From a virus: a DNA stretch of 64,000 bases. The translations under genes and the position numbers were made by a program. The notes below the pieces were generated by a model. That model did not search any database. It was not told the DNA's origin and was given only the letters and a program-made list of their open reading frames with translations. Below, one piece after another: positions 15,769 through 23,823 of this stretch. The stretch lies in IMG/VR virus record IMGVR_UViG_3300025418_000839, positions 1 to 64,000 of that record; one strand, written 5' to 3'. Position 1 is the first letter of the stretch, and each line of letters starts with the position of its first letter.

Positions 15769-15855
15769 TTATTGATCAGTATCAAGCCAATCTTTGACTG
15801 TGATTATTGCATAGATCAAAAGTGCAGAAAAGATTATAAAGGCTAGATATGTCAT
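15769..15855 (-). CDS. 28-aa membrane micropeptide
   Basis: MTYLAFIIFSALLIYAIITV then KDWLDTDQ: a single transmembrane helix with a polar tail. The ATG at 15855 has no clear SD; AATAAATA lies just upstream on the minus strand. Too short to assign; membrane-modulating peptides of this size are common in phages. Confidence 0.45.
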   Translation of the reverse strand: MTYLAFIIFSALLIYAIITVKDWLDTDQ

Positions 15856-15862
15856 AACAATA

Positions 15863-15901
15863 TTTATTAATAAGTGCTAACCAGTAACACTTATTAATAA
15901 A
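15863..15901. repeat. 14-bp perfect inverted repeat, AT-rich
   Basis: TTTATTAATAAGTG and its exact complement separated by 11 bp. The arms contain AATAAATA, so one arm may be a late promoter. It lies between a terminator and the micropeptide ORF. Confidence 0.65.
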
Positions 15902-15934
15902 TGGGGTCTAATACGCTTCCCAGCGAAGCCCCAT
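15901..15934 (-). terminator. putative terminator
   Basis: Nested stems ATGGGG/CCCCAT and GCTTC/GAAGC, followed by TTTATT on the minus strand, immediately after the stop of the 15939-16265 gene. Confidence 0.55.
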
Positions 15935-15938
15935 GTTA

Positions 15939-16265
15939 TTACTCAGCTACAGCTTCTTTAGATTCAGCACGTGCTTTAATAGCTTCGAGGCTTGGCTTAA
16001 CTTTACCAGCTTTAGCTTTAACTACGCCATTGTACTTAGCATCAGCCGCATCAATAGCAGCTTTGTAGTCAGCATTAGCATACAATTCTGTAGACTTCAA
16101 GAAAGTTACTAACTCTGGCTTAGTCATTGCTTTTGGCAACTCAAGCAAATTAATGTCTGAGTTATTTTTAGCCAAAATCTTAATACGAGTCATGTCGTTT
16201 GCGAAACGTACTTTGTATTGACCATTATTTTTAGAAACACCGCCAACTTTAAACAACTTATCCAT
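15939..16265 (-). CDS. hypothetical protein under strong promoter
   Basis: 108 aa, Lys/Ala-rich with a helical, charged C-terminus (YKAAIDAADAKYNGVVKAKA). Monocistron: consensus promoter at 16333-16361, SD CGGAG, terminator downstream. The layout suggests abundant early expression. Family not recognised. Confidence 0.75.
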   Translation of the reverse strand: MDKLFKVGGVSKNNGQYKVRFANDMTRIKILAKNNSDINLLELPKAMTKPELVTFLKSTELYANADYKAAIDAADAKYNGVVKAKAGKVKPSLEAIKARAESKEAVAE

Positions 16266-16332
16266 TTTTAATACTCCGTTTTTAAGTTAAAAAATACTAC
16301 AATTTAATACAGACACACTCTGTATATTCCAT

Positions 16333-16361
16333 ATTATAGTTTATTTCGAATTTGCTGTCAA
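16333..16361 (-). promoter_or_regulatory. sigma70-type promoter
   Basis: Minus strand: TTGACA (16361-16356), 17 nt, TATAAT (16338-16333); fully consensus. Confidence 0.8.
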
Positions 16362-16388
16362 CCATAATATGAAATTCCGTTTACCAAA

Positions 16389-16517
16389 TTATTTGGCTAA
16401 TTCTTGGCTTTGGGTTTTGACTGTTTCGACACCCTTGTCCAACATTTTGGCAATACCACTAAAGCCAACGGTTGCAAGGATTAAACCAAAAACAGTACCC
16501 AGAATAAATGATCGCAT
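16389..16517 (-). CDS. 42-aa membrane micropeptide
   Basis: MRSFILGTVFGLILATVGFS… then a charged helix. One transmembrane segment with Gly spacing. SD AGGAG upstream; TAATG overlap with the preceding ORF. Function unknown. Confidence 0.65.
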   Translation of the reverse strand: MRSFILGTVFGLILATVGFSGIAKMLDKGVETVKTQSQELAK

Positions 16518-16657
16518 TATGCACTCTCCTCTTCAAAAATTCTAACTACATCTTCCATACTAACATAATCTTTCCAATAAATGTAAATATCATTGATAGT
16601 ATGCCCACGGTGAATCATACTTCTAATGTCTGCATCAATTTGACTAAAAGAACCCAT
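16517..16657 (-). CDS. 46-aa hypothetical
   Basis: MGSFSQIDADIRSMIHRGHT…, helical, ends in …EEESA. Linked by TAATG overlaps on both sides; the same GGAGAGTGCATAATG junction occurs at both ends, so the last codons double as the next SD. Function unknown. Confidence 0.65.
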   Translation of the reverse strand: MGSFSQIDADIRSMIHRGHTINDIYIYWKDYVSMEDVVRIFEEESA

Positions 16658-16935
16658 TATGCACTCTCCAACATATTTGCAGGTACACGATATAAACCAA
16701 CAGGGGTACGGACTACTACATTCTTCCTACCTACCCGTTCAACCACACCGTTATATCGCTGACCGTTGCGGTTGCTTGTAAACTTAACTACACTACCTTT
16801 AACAAATTGTCCAGTATTACGAAGTGCCAATTGATTGCGTGCAAATGTCAAGGCCTGCTGGATAGAATCCAAATCTGCATTGGTCATATGACCCGATACA
16901 ATCGCACCTCGAATATCAACTAAATCCGGAATCAT
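16657..16935 (-). CDS. small hypothetical with KOW/SH3-like C-terminus
   Basis: 92 aa: an N-terminal helical half, then a beta-rich segment GSVVKFTSNRNGQRYNGVVE resembling an SH3/KOW-like fold that often binds nucleic acid. Operon with 16946-17287 and the two micro-ORFs downstream. Confidence 0.65.
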   Translation of the reverse strand: MIPDLVDIRGAIVSGHMTNADLDSIQQALTFARNQLALRNTGQFVKGSVVKFTSNRNGQRYNGVVERVGRKNVVVRTPVGLYRVPANMLESA

Positions 16936-16945
16936 TGTTATCTCC

Positions 16946-17287
16946 TTAGTCTAAACGTGAACCAGCATAAGCGGTAAAACCATACTTTTCAAAAACCTTG
17001 GCAGCTGCTCTGGCACCTTCTTCTAGAGTGTCAATGTTTTGGCAACCATACCCACTTGGGTTCCAAATCTGAAAACCACCAGTGTAACTCTTACGAACAC
17101 CTGCGGCCTTAAGAGCACGTCCTAAACGAGTGTTACCTTTGATGCCAAAAATATCTACCCAAGCAAAACCACATGAGTATTTGTCCTCACCACCCAATTT
17201 TTCTTTAAAAAACTTATCAGCGGCCAAGTAAGCTTCATGTTTAGCTTCGGCAATAATTGTTTGAATTTGTTCTTTAGAGTAGTCCAC
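16946..17287 (-). CDS. conserved hypothetical
   Basis: 113 aa with GFAWVDIFGIKGNTRLGRAL, KSYTGGFQIWNP and a C-terminal FEKYGFTAYAGSRLD. Resembles small conserved proteins of tailed phages without known role. Headed by promoter cassette copy 2, SD AGGAG. Confidence 0.7.
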   Translation of the reverse strand: MDYSKEQIQTIIAEAKHEAYLAADKFFKEKLGGEDKYSCGFAWVDIFGIKGNTRLGRALKAAGVRKSYTGGFQIWNPSGYGCQNIDTLEEGARAAAKVFEKYGFTAYAGSRLD

Positions 17288-17316
17288 GTCAGCTCCTAAT
17301 TAATTACTATACAAGT

Positions 17317-17345
17317 ATTATACTATTTTGGCAATTTTGGGTCAA
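17317..17345 (-). promoter_or_regulatory. repeated promoter cassette, copy 2
   Basis: Minus strand: TTGACC (17345-17340), 17 nt, TATAAT (17322-17317). Spacer and downstream region are nearly identical to copies at 8768 and 32550. Confidence 0.8.
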
Positions 17346-17351
17346 CCAAAA

Positions 17352-17507
17352 TCAAACACCGCAGGCCGCATAAAAACGGGTACGATCAAAGTTATTATTG
17401 TGCTGTCCAGCGGCATTTGCCACAGCAAGAGCGGCTAATTTACGGGCAGTTAGGTCACTGATATAGCTGATTTCTTGGGCTAAAGTAATAAAGTGTTTAC
17501 GGCTCAT
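17352..17507 (-). CDS. 51-aa conserved small protein (MSRKHF family)
   Basis: MSRKHFITLAQEISYISDLT… ending FDRTRFYAACGV. The N-terminal MSRKxF and C-terminal FDRxRFxxACG signatures are shared by a widespread uncharacterised family of small phage/bacterial proteins. SD AGGAG; promoter cassette copy 3 upstream. Confidence 0.8.
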   Translation of the reverse strand: MSRKHFITLAQEISYISDLTARKLAALAVANAAGQHNNNFDRTRFYAACGV

Positions 17508-17536
17508 TTCAACTCCTTGTTAATTACTATACCCAT

Positions 17537-17565
17537 AGTATACTATTTTGGCAATTTTGGGTCAA
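17537..17565 (-). promoter_or_regulatory. repeated promoter cassette, copy 3
   Basis: Minus strand: TTGACC (17565-17560), 17 nt, TATACT (17542-17537). The spacer is identical to copy 2. Confidence 0.75.
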
Positions 17566-17605
17566 CATTTTGGTTGTGGCATTTTTACAACATTTTTTCG
17601 ATACG

Positions 17606-17613
17606 AATAAATA
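17606..17613 (+). promoter_or_regulatory. T4-type late promoter (AATAAATA)
   Basis: Plus-strand octamer 28 bp before the ATG at 17641, followed by an AAGGA Shine-Dalgarno sequence. Confidence 0.5.
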
Positions 17614-17640
17614 TATGATAACAACAAGGAATTTTATCCC

Positions 17641-18228
17641 ATGAACGCTACAATTAGCACAGTTAGAACTCGTCCAAATACTGATACTCCATTTTTTGCC
17701 AATACAGCGGTTAGATCGTTGTTAGATTCATTGGTTACTGCTGGAAGTGTTACCATTAACAGCGGAGATACTTCAGGCCTATCATATACAGAAGATAAAA
17801 TCTTTAACAATGTATCAGATTTAGAAACCTATTTAAATCTACAAGAAGGACTACAGATAAAGTCCGATTATCGAGATTTTATTTCTGCTAATCCTGGATA
17901 CAACACCTCTAAAACCATTACTTTTAACCAAGACGGTGCATCATCAATTACAGCCAATGTTGCTGTAACCTATTCTTTTGCTAGCGGCACAAATGTAAAT
18001 TTTTTAATATTAAATTTAGTTTATGATAACACAGAAGTTGCGTCAGACCCAATAGTCACCGATACATCATTGGTTCGATACTTTGAATGGTCATCCAATT
18101 CTAGTTCACTGGCTGTTGGATTCGATTCTTCCGTCCTTAATTATTTTATTACTGATTCCTCAATAGCAAAACAATTAATCTCAAACGGGATAGATAGACA
18201 AATTACATTAAATGTAACATCCAGTTAA
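17641..18228 (+). CDS. hypothetical, probably virion-associated
   Basis: 195 aa, Ser/Thr/Asn-rich beta-type sequence with no Cys. KTITFNQDGASSITANVAVT resembles a TITFNSD stretch in the 8865-9179 protein. A late-type promoter precedes it and a bidirectional hairpin follows. Composition and expression suggest a virion component; family not recognised. Confidence 0.65.
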   Translation: MNATISTVRTRPNTDTPFFANTAVRSLLDSLVTAGSVTINSGDTSGLSYTEDKIFNNVSDLETYLNLQEGLQIKSDYRDFISANPGYNTSKTITFNQDGASSITANVAVTYSFASGTNVNFLILNLVYDNTEVASDPIVTDTSLVRYFEWSSNSSSLAVGFDSSVLNYFITDSSIAKQLISNGIDRQITLNVTSS

Positions 18229-18260
18229 TAGTGTAGATAAAAACAATAATACATCAATTA

Positions 18261-18283
18261 AAAACCCGCCTAGTGCGGGTTTT
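18261..18283. terminator. bidirectional terminator
   Basis: AAAACCCGC-ctagt-GCGGGTTTT between convergent genes (17641-18228 plus, 18289-18888 minus); T runs in both directions. Confidence 0.8.
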
Positions 18284-18288
18284 GTGTT

Positions 18289-18888
18289 TTATACAGATTC
18301 GTTAGTGCGCTGATATTCCGAAGCTCGACCGTCAAGGCTAACATGCCAAGCATAGAATTTGGTATTGGGGTACTCCTTCTTTAGGGCCACAAAAGACTCT
18401 AAATTAGGAACAGCATCATCATACATGATGGCTTTGCTATAAGGATGTTTCTTTAACAGTTCGCTGATGATGAGTTGTTTCTTGGTTTCTGTGGGTATAC
18501 GATCTTTGATGTTACCCGCACGATACACGTGTACACGACTCATATCTATACCATACTTACGGAAGGTATCCAAGAACAGCTCACGGTCATTGAAATCTTC
18601 GCGTGCCGTGACCATGACCACTTTGTTGCCGGTATTGATGTCCTGTTTGAGTTGATTGATCATTGGTATGATTGGACGTGCTTTTTCAAAGAATTCGCGT
18701 GCATCACGGAAGTCGCCAAAGTCAAATGATTCTCCAGGCTGTAGTTTATAGTGTGTGAATTCGTGGCTGTTGAGACTTTTAACAACTCGACCGCCTTTGA
18801 TCACGTGTACCTTGGTCTGAGTATGAACCAGAGTATCATCAATATCAAAGATCACCAGTTTTGTTGGCTGTATTTCTTGAGCTCTCAT
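18289..18888 (-). CDS. HAD-superfamily phosphatase with CTS-like N-terminus
   Basis: 199 aa. HAD motif I FDIDDTLVHT (nucleophile Asp15, Asp17), motif II VMVTARE and motif III/IV region AIMYDDAVPN. The arrangement resembles polynucleotide-kinase 3'-phosphatase/acid-phosphatase HADs. The N-terminus MRAQEIQPT resembles those of the other three operon products and T4 capsid-targeting peptides. Last gene of the amidoligase operon, with an ATGA overlap. Substrate unknown. Confidence 0.8.
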   Translation of the reverse strand: MRAQEIQPTKLVIFDIDDTLVHTQTKVHVIKGGRVVKSLNSHEFTHYKLQPGESFDFGDFRDAREFFEKARPIIPMINQLKQDINTGNKVVMVTAREDFNDRELFLDTFRKYGIDMSRVHVYRAGNIKDRIPTETKKQLIISELLKKHPYSKAIMYDDAVPNLESFVALKKEYPNTKFYAWHVSLDGRASEYQRTNESV

Positions 18889-20333
18889 CTGGCGCTCGCT
18901 ACAAAACGCAGGTCTCTACTGATAGAGCCTAGTTCCCGTTTCATCTTAGGACCAGCCCGTTTTACCGTGGCACGATCCACATGTGTATCGGGTTCGTCTT
19001 CGGGATCAGCTGATACATTTACTGGTTCATCGGTACGTGTATCAAAGCCGTGTATGTTTATCTCTTTACCGTAGCGACGTTGTAATTCTTGCCACACACG
19101 ATAGCCACCTTCGCTTTGTTTGTAGTCGCTTACCAGTGTTAAGCCGCGATTTAAAATCAAAAAAGCGTACAGGTCTGCGGCTCGGTAACGATTCTTAGGT
19201 CCGGAATAAACACCGTGTATGACAAAGCTGTCACGGTTTGTAGAGTAAGGACGGCCTGTAGTGCCAAGTTGGCAACGACGTGTTTCGGTATCAAAAACAT
19301 AGTAAGTAACGGTACCGTGGCTGGTCCATGACCATAGTTGAAAACCATCGCCCATTTCTGCTACTAGATCGCCAAGGTAGTCCGACTCTTCGCCTCGCGG
19401 TATAGGCCGACCTTCGTTGGGCATGACATCCAGGTGTTCACGTTTGCGTTTAACAATGGTAGGAACTTTGGTTATTTCCATGATACCTGTGCTACGGCGT
19501 AAGCGTAGATCAAAGTCTCGATCACTTTCGTACTTCTGGATATACTGTTCATAATAACGACGTGCTTGCTCAGGCGTATCAGCTTCAAAGCGATCCACTA
19601 TCTGGTTACTACCAGCAGGGCGATCAGCATGGTAAATTTCATAGCCTCGGTTGAGACGATCACGCACACGAGCCATGTGATCCATGCGACGACTAACGTG
19701 TTGATCAGCACGGTCAAGATAACTGCGTCTTAATTCGTCGCTGATTTCATCAACTCGATCTTCCCATACTTGTTTTTGTCCACGATTCTTTTGCCAAAAA
19801 TACTGACCAGCCGGAGTTTGTTCTGAGCTACGACGGATTTGATAACCCAACTCTTTGGCCCAGTCATACATGACGGCCGCAATGCCCTGGCCGCGAACAT
19901 CGGGGTTGACTGATGTATCAAAACTTTCAATATTTTGGCCTGTGCGATCAAAGTGTGCGGCAGCTATTTCTTTGCCACCACGATCATAAGCATATATGCT
20001 GATGCCTTTGTCATCTGATCGGGCTTCTAAATCTAACCCACCTCTGTGTGCTCGAACACTTTGGATTGTTTCGTATATGTCATCATACAAATCACCATCA
20101 AACTCATCGTCACTGATCACATACTCTTGACCTGCGCGATTTTTGAGTTGGACATAATCATAATCCACCTGTTGAATAGTCCAGCCCAACGCGGCCAATT
20201 CTTGGGCATACTCCGCTTGTTTGTCGCCACCATTCCACCATAGGTTGGCCAACCGATGCAGATGTGGAGGAACCGCGTCTCCGTCGGAGTCGTCTCTAGG
20301 ATTTGCGGTAGGAGCAAATTCTAAGAATCTCAT
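18885..20333 (-). CDS. multidomain protein with GNAT acetyltransferase core
   Basis: 482 aa from the ATG at 20333 (TAATG overlap with the amidoligase stop); the upstream extension belongs to that gene's frame. A GNAT signature occurs near residues 142-152 (VNPDVRGQGIA, the acetyl-CoA pyrophosphate loop). The flanking ~100-residue N-terminal and ~300-residue C-terminal parts are unassigned, acidic/basic and rich in Tyr/Arg. The start MRFLEFAPT is CTS-like. It probably acetylates or conjugates a product of the neighbouring amidoligase, by analogy only. Confidence 0.7.
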   Translation of the reverse strand: MRFLEFAPTANPRDDSDGDAVPPHLHRLANLWWNGGDKQAEYAQELAALGWTIQQVDYDYVQLKNRAGQEYVISDDEFDGDLYDDIYETIQSVRAHRGGLDLEARSDDKGISIYAYDRGGKEIAAAHFDRTGQNIESFDTSVNPDVRGQGIAAVMYDWAKELGYQIRRSSEQTPAGQYFWQKNRGQKQVWEDRVDEISDELRRSYLDRADQHVSRRMDHMARVRDRLNRGYEIYHADRPAGSNQIVDRFEADTPEQARRYYEQYIQKYESDRDFDLRLRRSTGIMEITKVPTIVKRKREHLDVMPNEGRPIPRGEESDYLGDLVAEMGDGFQLWSWTSHGTVTYYVFDTETRRCQLGTTGRPYSTNRDSFVIHGVYSGPKNRYRAADLYAFLILNRGLTLVSDYKQSEGGYRVWQELQRRYGKEINIHGFDTRTDEPVNVSADPEDEPDTHVDRATVKRAGPKMKRELGSISRDLRFVASAR

Positions 20334-23317
20334 TATGTACTCATCAGTGGACGGCAACTGAACGCACTAGGATCCTCTGCACCAATATCGCGTACATAGC
20401 GTTGTGCGGTCGCCCACGCACTAGTCTGATCGTGATCAGCAAAGGTATGGATAACATGCCCCGAATCACGTTCATATACTTGCCACATAGGAACACCATT
20501 TGGTGCTGTGGCCTGAACAGGATCGCCTGAACGGTATTGTACAAATGCGTCATCGCGACCAGTTAGATCATTAACGTATTGTTTAGCAACAGTAGCAATA
20601 TTTTGTATCTGTGCTGTGTGTCCTGGCATGGTTGGCAAGAACCCATAGATTCTATTGTCACTGCCGCCGCGTACTTCATAGTAGTCTCCGGTAGCAGGAC
20701 GTTGTGTTATAAATCCTTGGGGTGGTTGATTGACCACTGGATTGTGTTCTTGACGATCACGATAGCGTTGTTCACTATCAGCTGTAGGTACAGTACGCAT
20801 ACGAACGCTGTCATCTGGGTGACCGTATCTGCGTACAAGATCTCTACGCACCTCTTCAGCTTGACTGCGTGATGCATTATCTACAGTATCAATTACTGCA
20901 CCAGTTTCGGCACGATAAAATTCCCACTTATGTGGCTCATCCATTATATCCGTGTCTTTGGGTTCAGACTTTGCTCTAACTTCTAAATCGTCGGCGTTTT
21001 CAAAGTCGTGTAATTTAGCAACGTGTTTTAATAGTTCCTGTGCTCGAGTTTTGTCAACTTTAAGGATATTATCAATTACGCGACCAGTTGGAACATAAAC
21101 GACATCCCAGTCTTGTTTTTGTTTATCTGGATCCAAAGGAATTTCTTTGATAGCAAGACGACCTTGTGGTAATTTTTGCTCACGTTCAAACTTACGCATG
21201 GCTTGAACTAAGTTACTCTTACGACCTTCTTGTTCGTAGTGTACTTCACCGGTCTTAGTGTCGTATACCCGCCAGTTTTTAATCTCTTCTTCTGGAGCCG
21301 CTTTAATATTTTTAGCAAGTCGCTCGCGTTTACTCAATGGCTTTTCTGGTTCTTCAGGATCAGCCGGACGTAGATTAAATGCAATGCCTTGGTCAGTCAC
21401 ATACTTGTCGTATACTGCATCAGCGGCTTCGCCTTTGGTTGCATAGCCATGTAGTATTTCTAAAGTTTCGCCGGTATCATTGTTGTATACTTCCCAATCA
21501 CCAGTGGTACTCTTCATTGGTAATACTCGATATTCCTTTTGGAAACCTTCCATACTGCCGCCGGGACTCAGTTTCTTTTTAGCACGTTCCCATACTTCAG
21601 ATTTTGTATAACCGTGATAGTCCTGTCCGATAATATACTTGCCATTGGCATCGTACACTTTCCAGTCGCCCTTGGGCTCCGATTCCAACTGCTTCTCCGC
21701 CCAGGCCTTTTTAAGATCTGTACTTGAAATTTCACCTGTAGCAAAGCGACTAAACAAATCGATTGCAGGATCACCTTCTGGTGGGCTAATGAGCTTGTAT
21801 AACTTCTTGTAGTATTCGTTACGTTCGGCTGCTGGGTTAGCTGCCACAGTCATTGCTTTAGCATAACGCAGGAGTGTGTTCTTTAATTTGTCAATGTCTT
21901 CAAAGTAATTTGAGCCACCAGCTGAGCGGAACTCAATATATTTGGCACCTTTTTCTTTAGCTGGATTAGTTGAGTCTACTCCACCTTTAGGATTGATACT
22001 AGTATATTTGCCAAAGCCATGATTATTAATCTCAAGTGCTTTTTGTGCTAGTTCTAACAAGTTACTACGCATTAGTGTAAGCGCACCGCCGACAGCATCT
22101 GGATTACCTTTGACTCTACCACGAATCTTTTTCATTGCGGCTTCGCAGAAGTGATTACCAGCACGACCAAACTCTTGTAGCACATGCTCATCACCCAAGA
22201 ACAAGGCTAGTTTCACATAGTCAACATCACCGCCACGGTGTGGCAAGCTAACACCCATATGGAAACCGGTTGAACTGTTACTGTAAGCACCATTCTCTTC
22301 AGCCCACTCAAAGAAGTCTTCCATCATGCTCAAACAAGTTTCTAATGGCATCGGAGGACTAACAATCTCCATGGCCATGTTGTCTTCGTCATCTGAGTCA
22401 AGACTTGAGTCAGGTTCAAAAATCCAAGTTTTGTCGTCACGAGTGGCTGAATGGTAACCGCCCGATACTTTGGTCTTAACACCCAAACGTTCGTGTAGAT
22501 CGTCGGCGAGACGTTCAGCTTCATCTTCATTCCAACCGCCGCCACTGCTAGAGCCAGTATAGGTCATAACTGGCCAACTTAAATCAAATTCGTTAGCTAC
22601 ATCACTCATCCAACGTAGACCTACCTCATCAAAGAAACCACTATCATCATCTACATAAAAACTGTCACGGAAATCATCTAGAGCTGAATCGTAGTAGCTG
22701 TCCTGTTTGTTAATACTGGTTTCAACGTCTTCTTCAAGAATTTCTTCTGCGTCACTAACTGCATCAATATAAATTTGGTAGTCGGGGTTTTTTTCAATAT
22801 AGGCTTCTTGTTCTTTAGAGCTGGTAAATTTAGGTGCTGCTTCACCCACAGCCTGAATGCGATCGGCCACTTCATCAGTGAGATCCATACCATCAACAAG
22901 TACAGCATGTACACGTTCATCCATTGGACGTTCATCTAACCATACTTTGCGTATCAAATCTTCCTGTTCATCACGGAAGGCTTCCCACATCTGTTCATCT
23001 TGCCACTCGTAATATTTTTCATCTAAAGATTCACGCAGTCGATCTGCTTGACGTGGAGTTAATCCCCAACCATACTCATCGTTTTCAAAGAATTCTATAA
23101 CTTGATCAAGTGTACGGCAACGTTCATCCGCATCGTAGTCGGGTTCTGGATCTTCGTCATATTCGGGTTCACCGCCTAGGCCTGTAAATACTAGTTCAGC
23201 TTCAAAGCCAGCCATGATGCCTTCAGCTTCCGGGCTCTTAGCAAATTGATTTAGACTCTTAGGATTCATTCTAAGTTCGTCTAATTGTTCCTCGGACAGT
23301 AAGTGTTTATATCGCAT
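20333..23317 (-). CDS. amidoligase with seven C-terminal W-VY/TG repeats
   Basis: 994 aa. Residues ~35-480 fit the amidoligase_2 (COOH-NH2 ligase) family: FEAELVF (38-44), EPDSSL, EIVSPP (317-322), TGFHMGV (350-356) and FCEAAMKKIRG. Such enzymes join a carboxylate to an amine with ATP. From 551 to 994 there are seven repeats of 50-75 residues starting W-VYD---G (near 551, 607, 681, 736, 797, 878, 944), probably a binding array. The N-terminus MRYKHLLSEE resembles a T4 capsid-targeting peptide. It lies 3 bp after a gamma-glutamylcyclotransferase gene, suggesting gamma-glutamyl amide chemistry. Confidence 0.8.
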   Translation of the reverse strand: MRYKHLLSEEQLDELRMNPKSLNQFAKSPEAEGIMAGFEAELVFTGLGGEPEYDEDPEPDYDADERCRTLDQVIEFFENDEYGWGLTPRQADRLRESLDEKYYEWQDEQMWEAFRDEQEDLIRKVWLDERPMDERVHAVLVDGMDLTDEVADRIQAVGEAAPKFTSSKEQEAYIEKNPDYQIYIDAVSDAEEILEEDVETSINKQDSYYDSALDDFRDSFYVDDDSGFFDEVGLRWMSDVANEFDLSWPVMTYTGSSSGGGWNEDEAERLADDLHERLGVKTKVSGGYHSATRDDKTWIFEPDSSLDSDDEDNMAMEIVSPPMPLETCLSMMEDFFEWAEENGAYSNSSTGFHMGVSLPHRGGDVDYVKLALFLGDEHVLQEFGRAGNHFCEAAMKKIRGRVKGNPDAVGGALTLMRSNLLELAQKALEINNHGFGKYTSINPKGGVDSTNPAKEKGAKYIEFRSAGGSNYFEDIDKLKNTLLRYAKAMTVAANPAAERNEYYKKLYKLISPPEGDPAIDLFSRFATGEISSTDLKKAWAEKQLESEPKGDWKVYDANGKYIIGQDYHGYTKSEVWERAKKKLSPGGSMEGFQKEYRVLPMKSTTGDWEVYNNDTGETLEILHGYATKGEAADAVYDKYVTDQGIAFNLRPADPEEPEKPLSKRERLAKNIKAAPEEEIKNWRVYDTKTGEVHYEQEGRKSNLVQAMRKFEREQKLPQGRLAIKEIPLDPDKQKQDWDVVYVPTGRVIDNILKVDKTRAQELLKHVAKLHDFENADDLEVRAKSEPKDTDIMDEPHKWEFYRAETGAVIDTVDNASRSQAEEVRRDLVRRYGHPDDSVRMRTVPTADSEQRYRDRQEHNPVVNQPPQGFITQRPATGDYYEVRGGSDNRIYGFLPTMPGHTAQIQNIATVAKQYVNDLTGRDDAFVQYRSGDPVQATAPNGVPMWQVYERDSGHVIHTFADHDQTSAWATAQRYVRDIGAEDPSAFSCRPLMST

Positions 23318-23320
23318 ATT

Positions 23321-23755
23321 TTAAAATTCTTTTAGAGCACGTTTAATTTGATCCAATGGTAAGTCGTGTTCTTTATATCCTTTGACCATTGCTTGTATGT
23401 ATTTTTCTGTTGGTGCACCCGATAAGCCATTTGTAGGATCCATTACGTAGACCATGCATGTAATCCATCTATCATCAACTTTTACTTCTAACGGAATCCT
23501 GTCATAATTCTTGTGTAGTGCTTCGTGACTATCTAGTACACTAAAATCTCGTTGCCGTACTTTCCAAACTACTCCATAAACATCATTGCCATGACTGCTT
23601 TCGATATTAGCAAATCGATGAAATGTTAATTTAAAGTTTTCTAATTTTCCTACCCCAACTAACTCTGCATCTGGAGCTAAATCATGCAAATGCTCGGATC
23701 TGCTTAAATGTCCATATGAAAAATAATATGCAGATCTTAGTTCGTGTAATCTCAT
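23321..23755 (-). CDS. gamma-glutamylcyclotransferase-like (GGCT/AIG2)
   Basis: 144 aa. It shows the GGCT fold order: YFSYGHLS near the N-terminus, LENFKLTFHRFANI, VYGVVWKV, LDSHEALHKNY with the expected catalytic Glu, and YIQAMVKGYKEHDLP. GGCT enzymes cleave gamma-glutamyl amides, releasing 5-oxoproline. It heads the amidoligase operon, so the pair may make and break the same bond. Starts MRLHELRSA, CTS-like. Late-type element upstream. Confidence 0.8.
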   Translation of the reverse strand: MRLHELRSAYYFSYGHLSRSEHLHDLAPDAELVGVGKLENFKLTFHRFANIESSHGNDVYGVVWKVRQRDFSVLDSHEALHKNYDRIPLEVKVDDRWITCMVYVMDPTNGLSGAPTEKYIQAMVKGYKEHDLPLDQIKRALKEF

Positions 23756-23771
23756 TAAAAGCTCATAAAAA

Positions 23772-23795
23772 TAGGGTAAGTTTTACCTTACCCTA
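23772..23795 (-). terminator. terminator of the nuclease gene
   Basis: 9-bp stem TAGGGTAAG/CTTACCCTA with a 6-nt loop and a TTTTT run on the minus strand. Confidence 0.75.
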
Positions 23796-23796
23796 G

Positions 23797-23804
23797 TATT
23801 TATC
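23797..23804 (-). promoter_or_regulatory. T4-type late promoter of the amidoligase operon
   Basis: Minus-strand GATAAATA; its start point would fall in the adjoining terminator stem, giving the operon a leader of about 35 nt. Confidence 0.5.
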
Positions 23805-23823
23805 AGTATGTTACTTTAACGGA

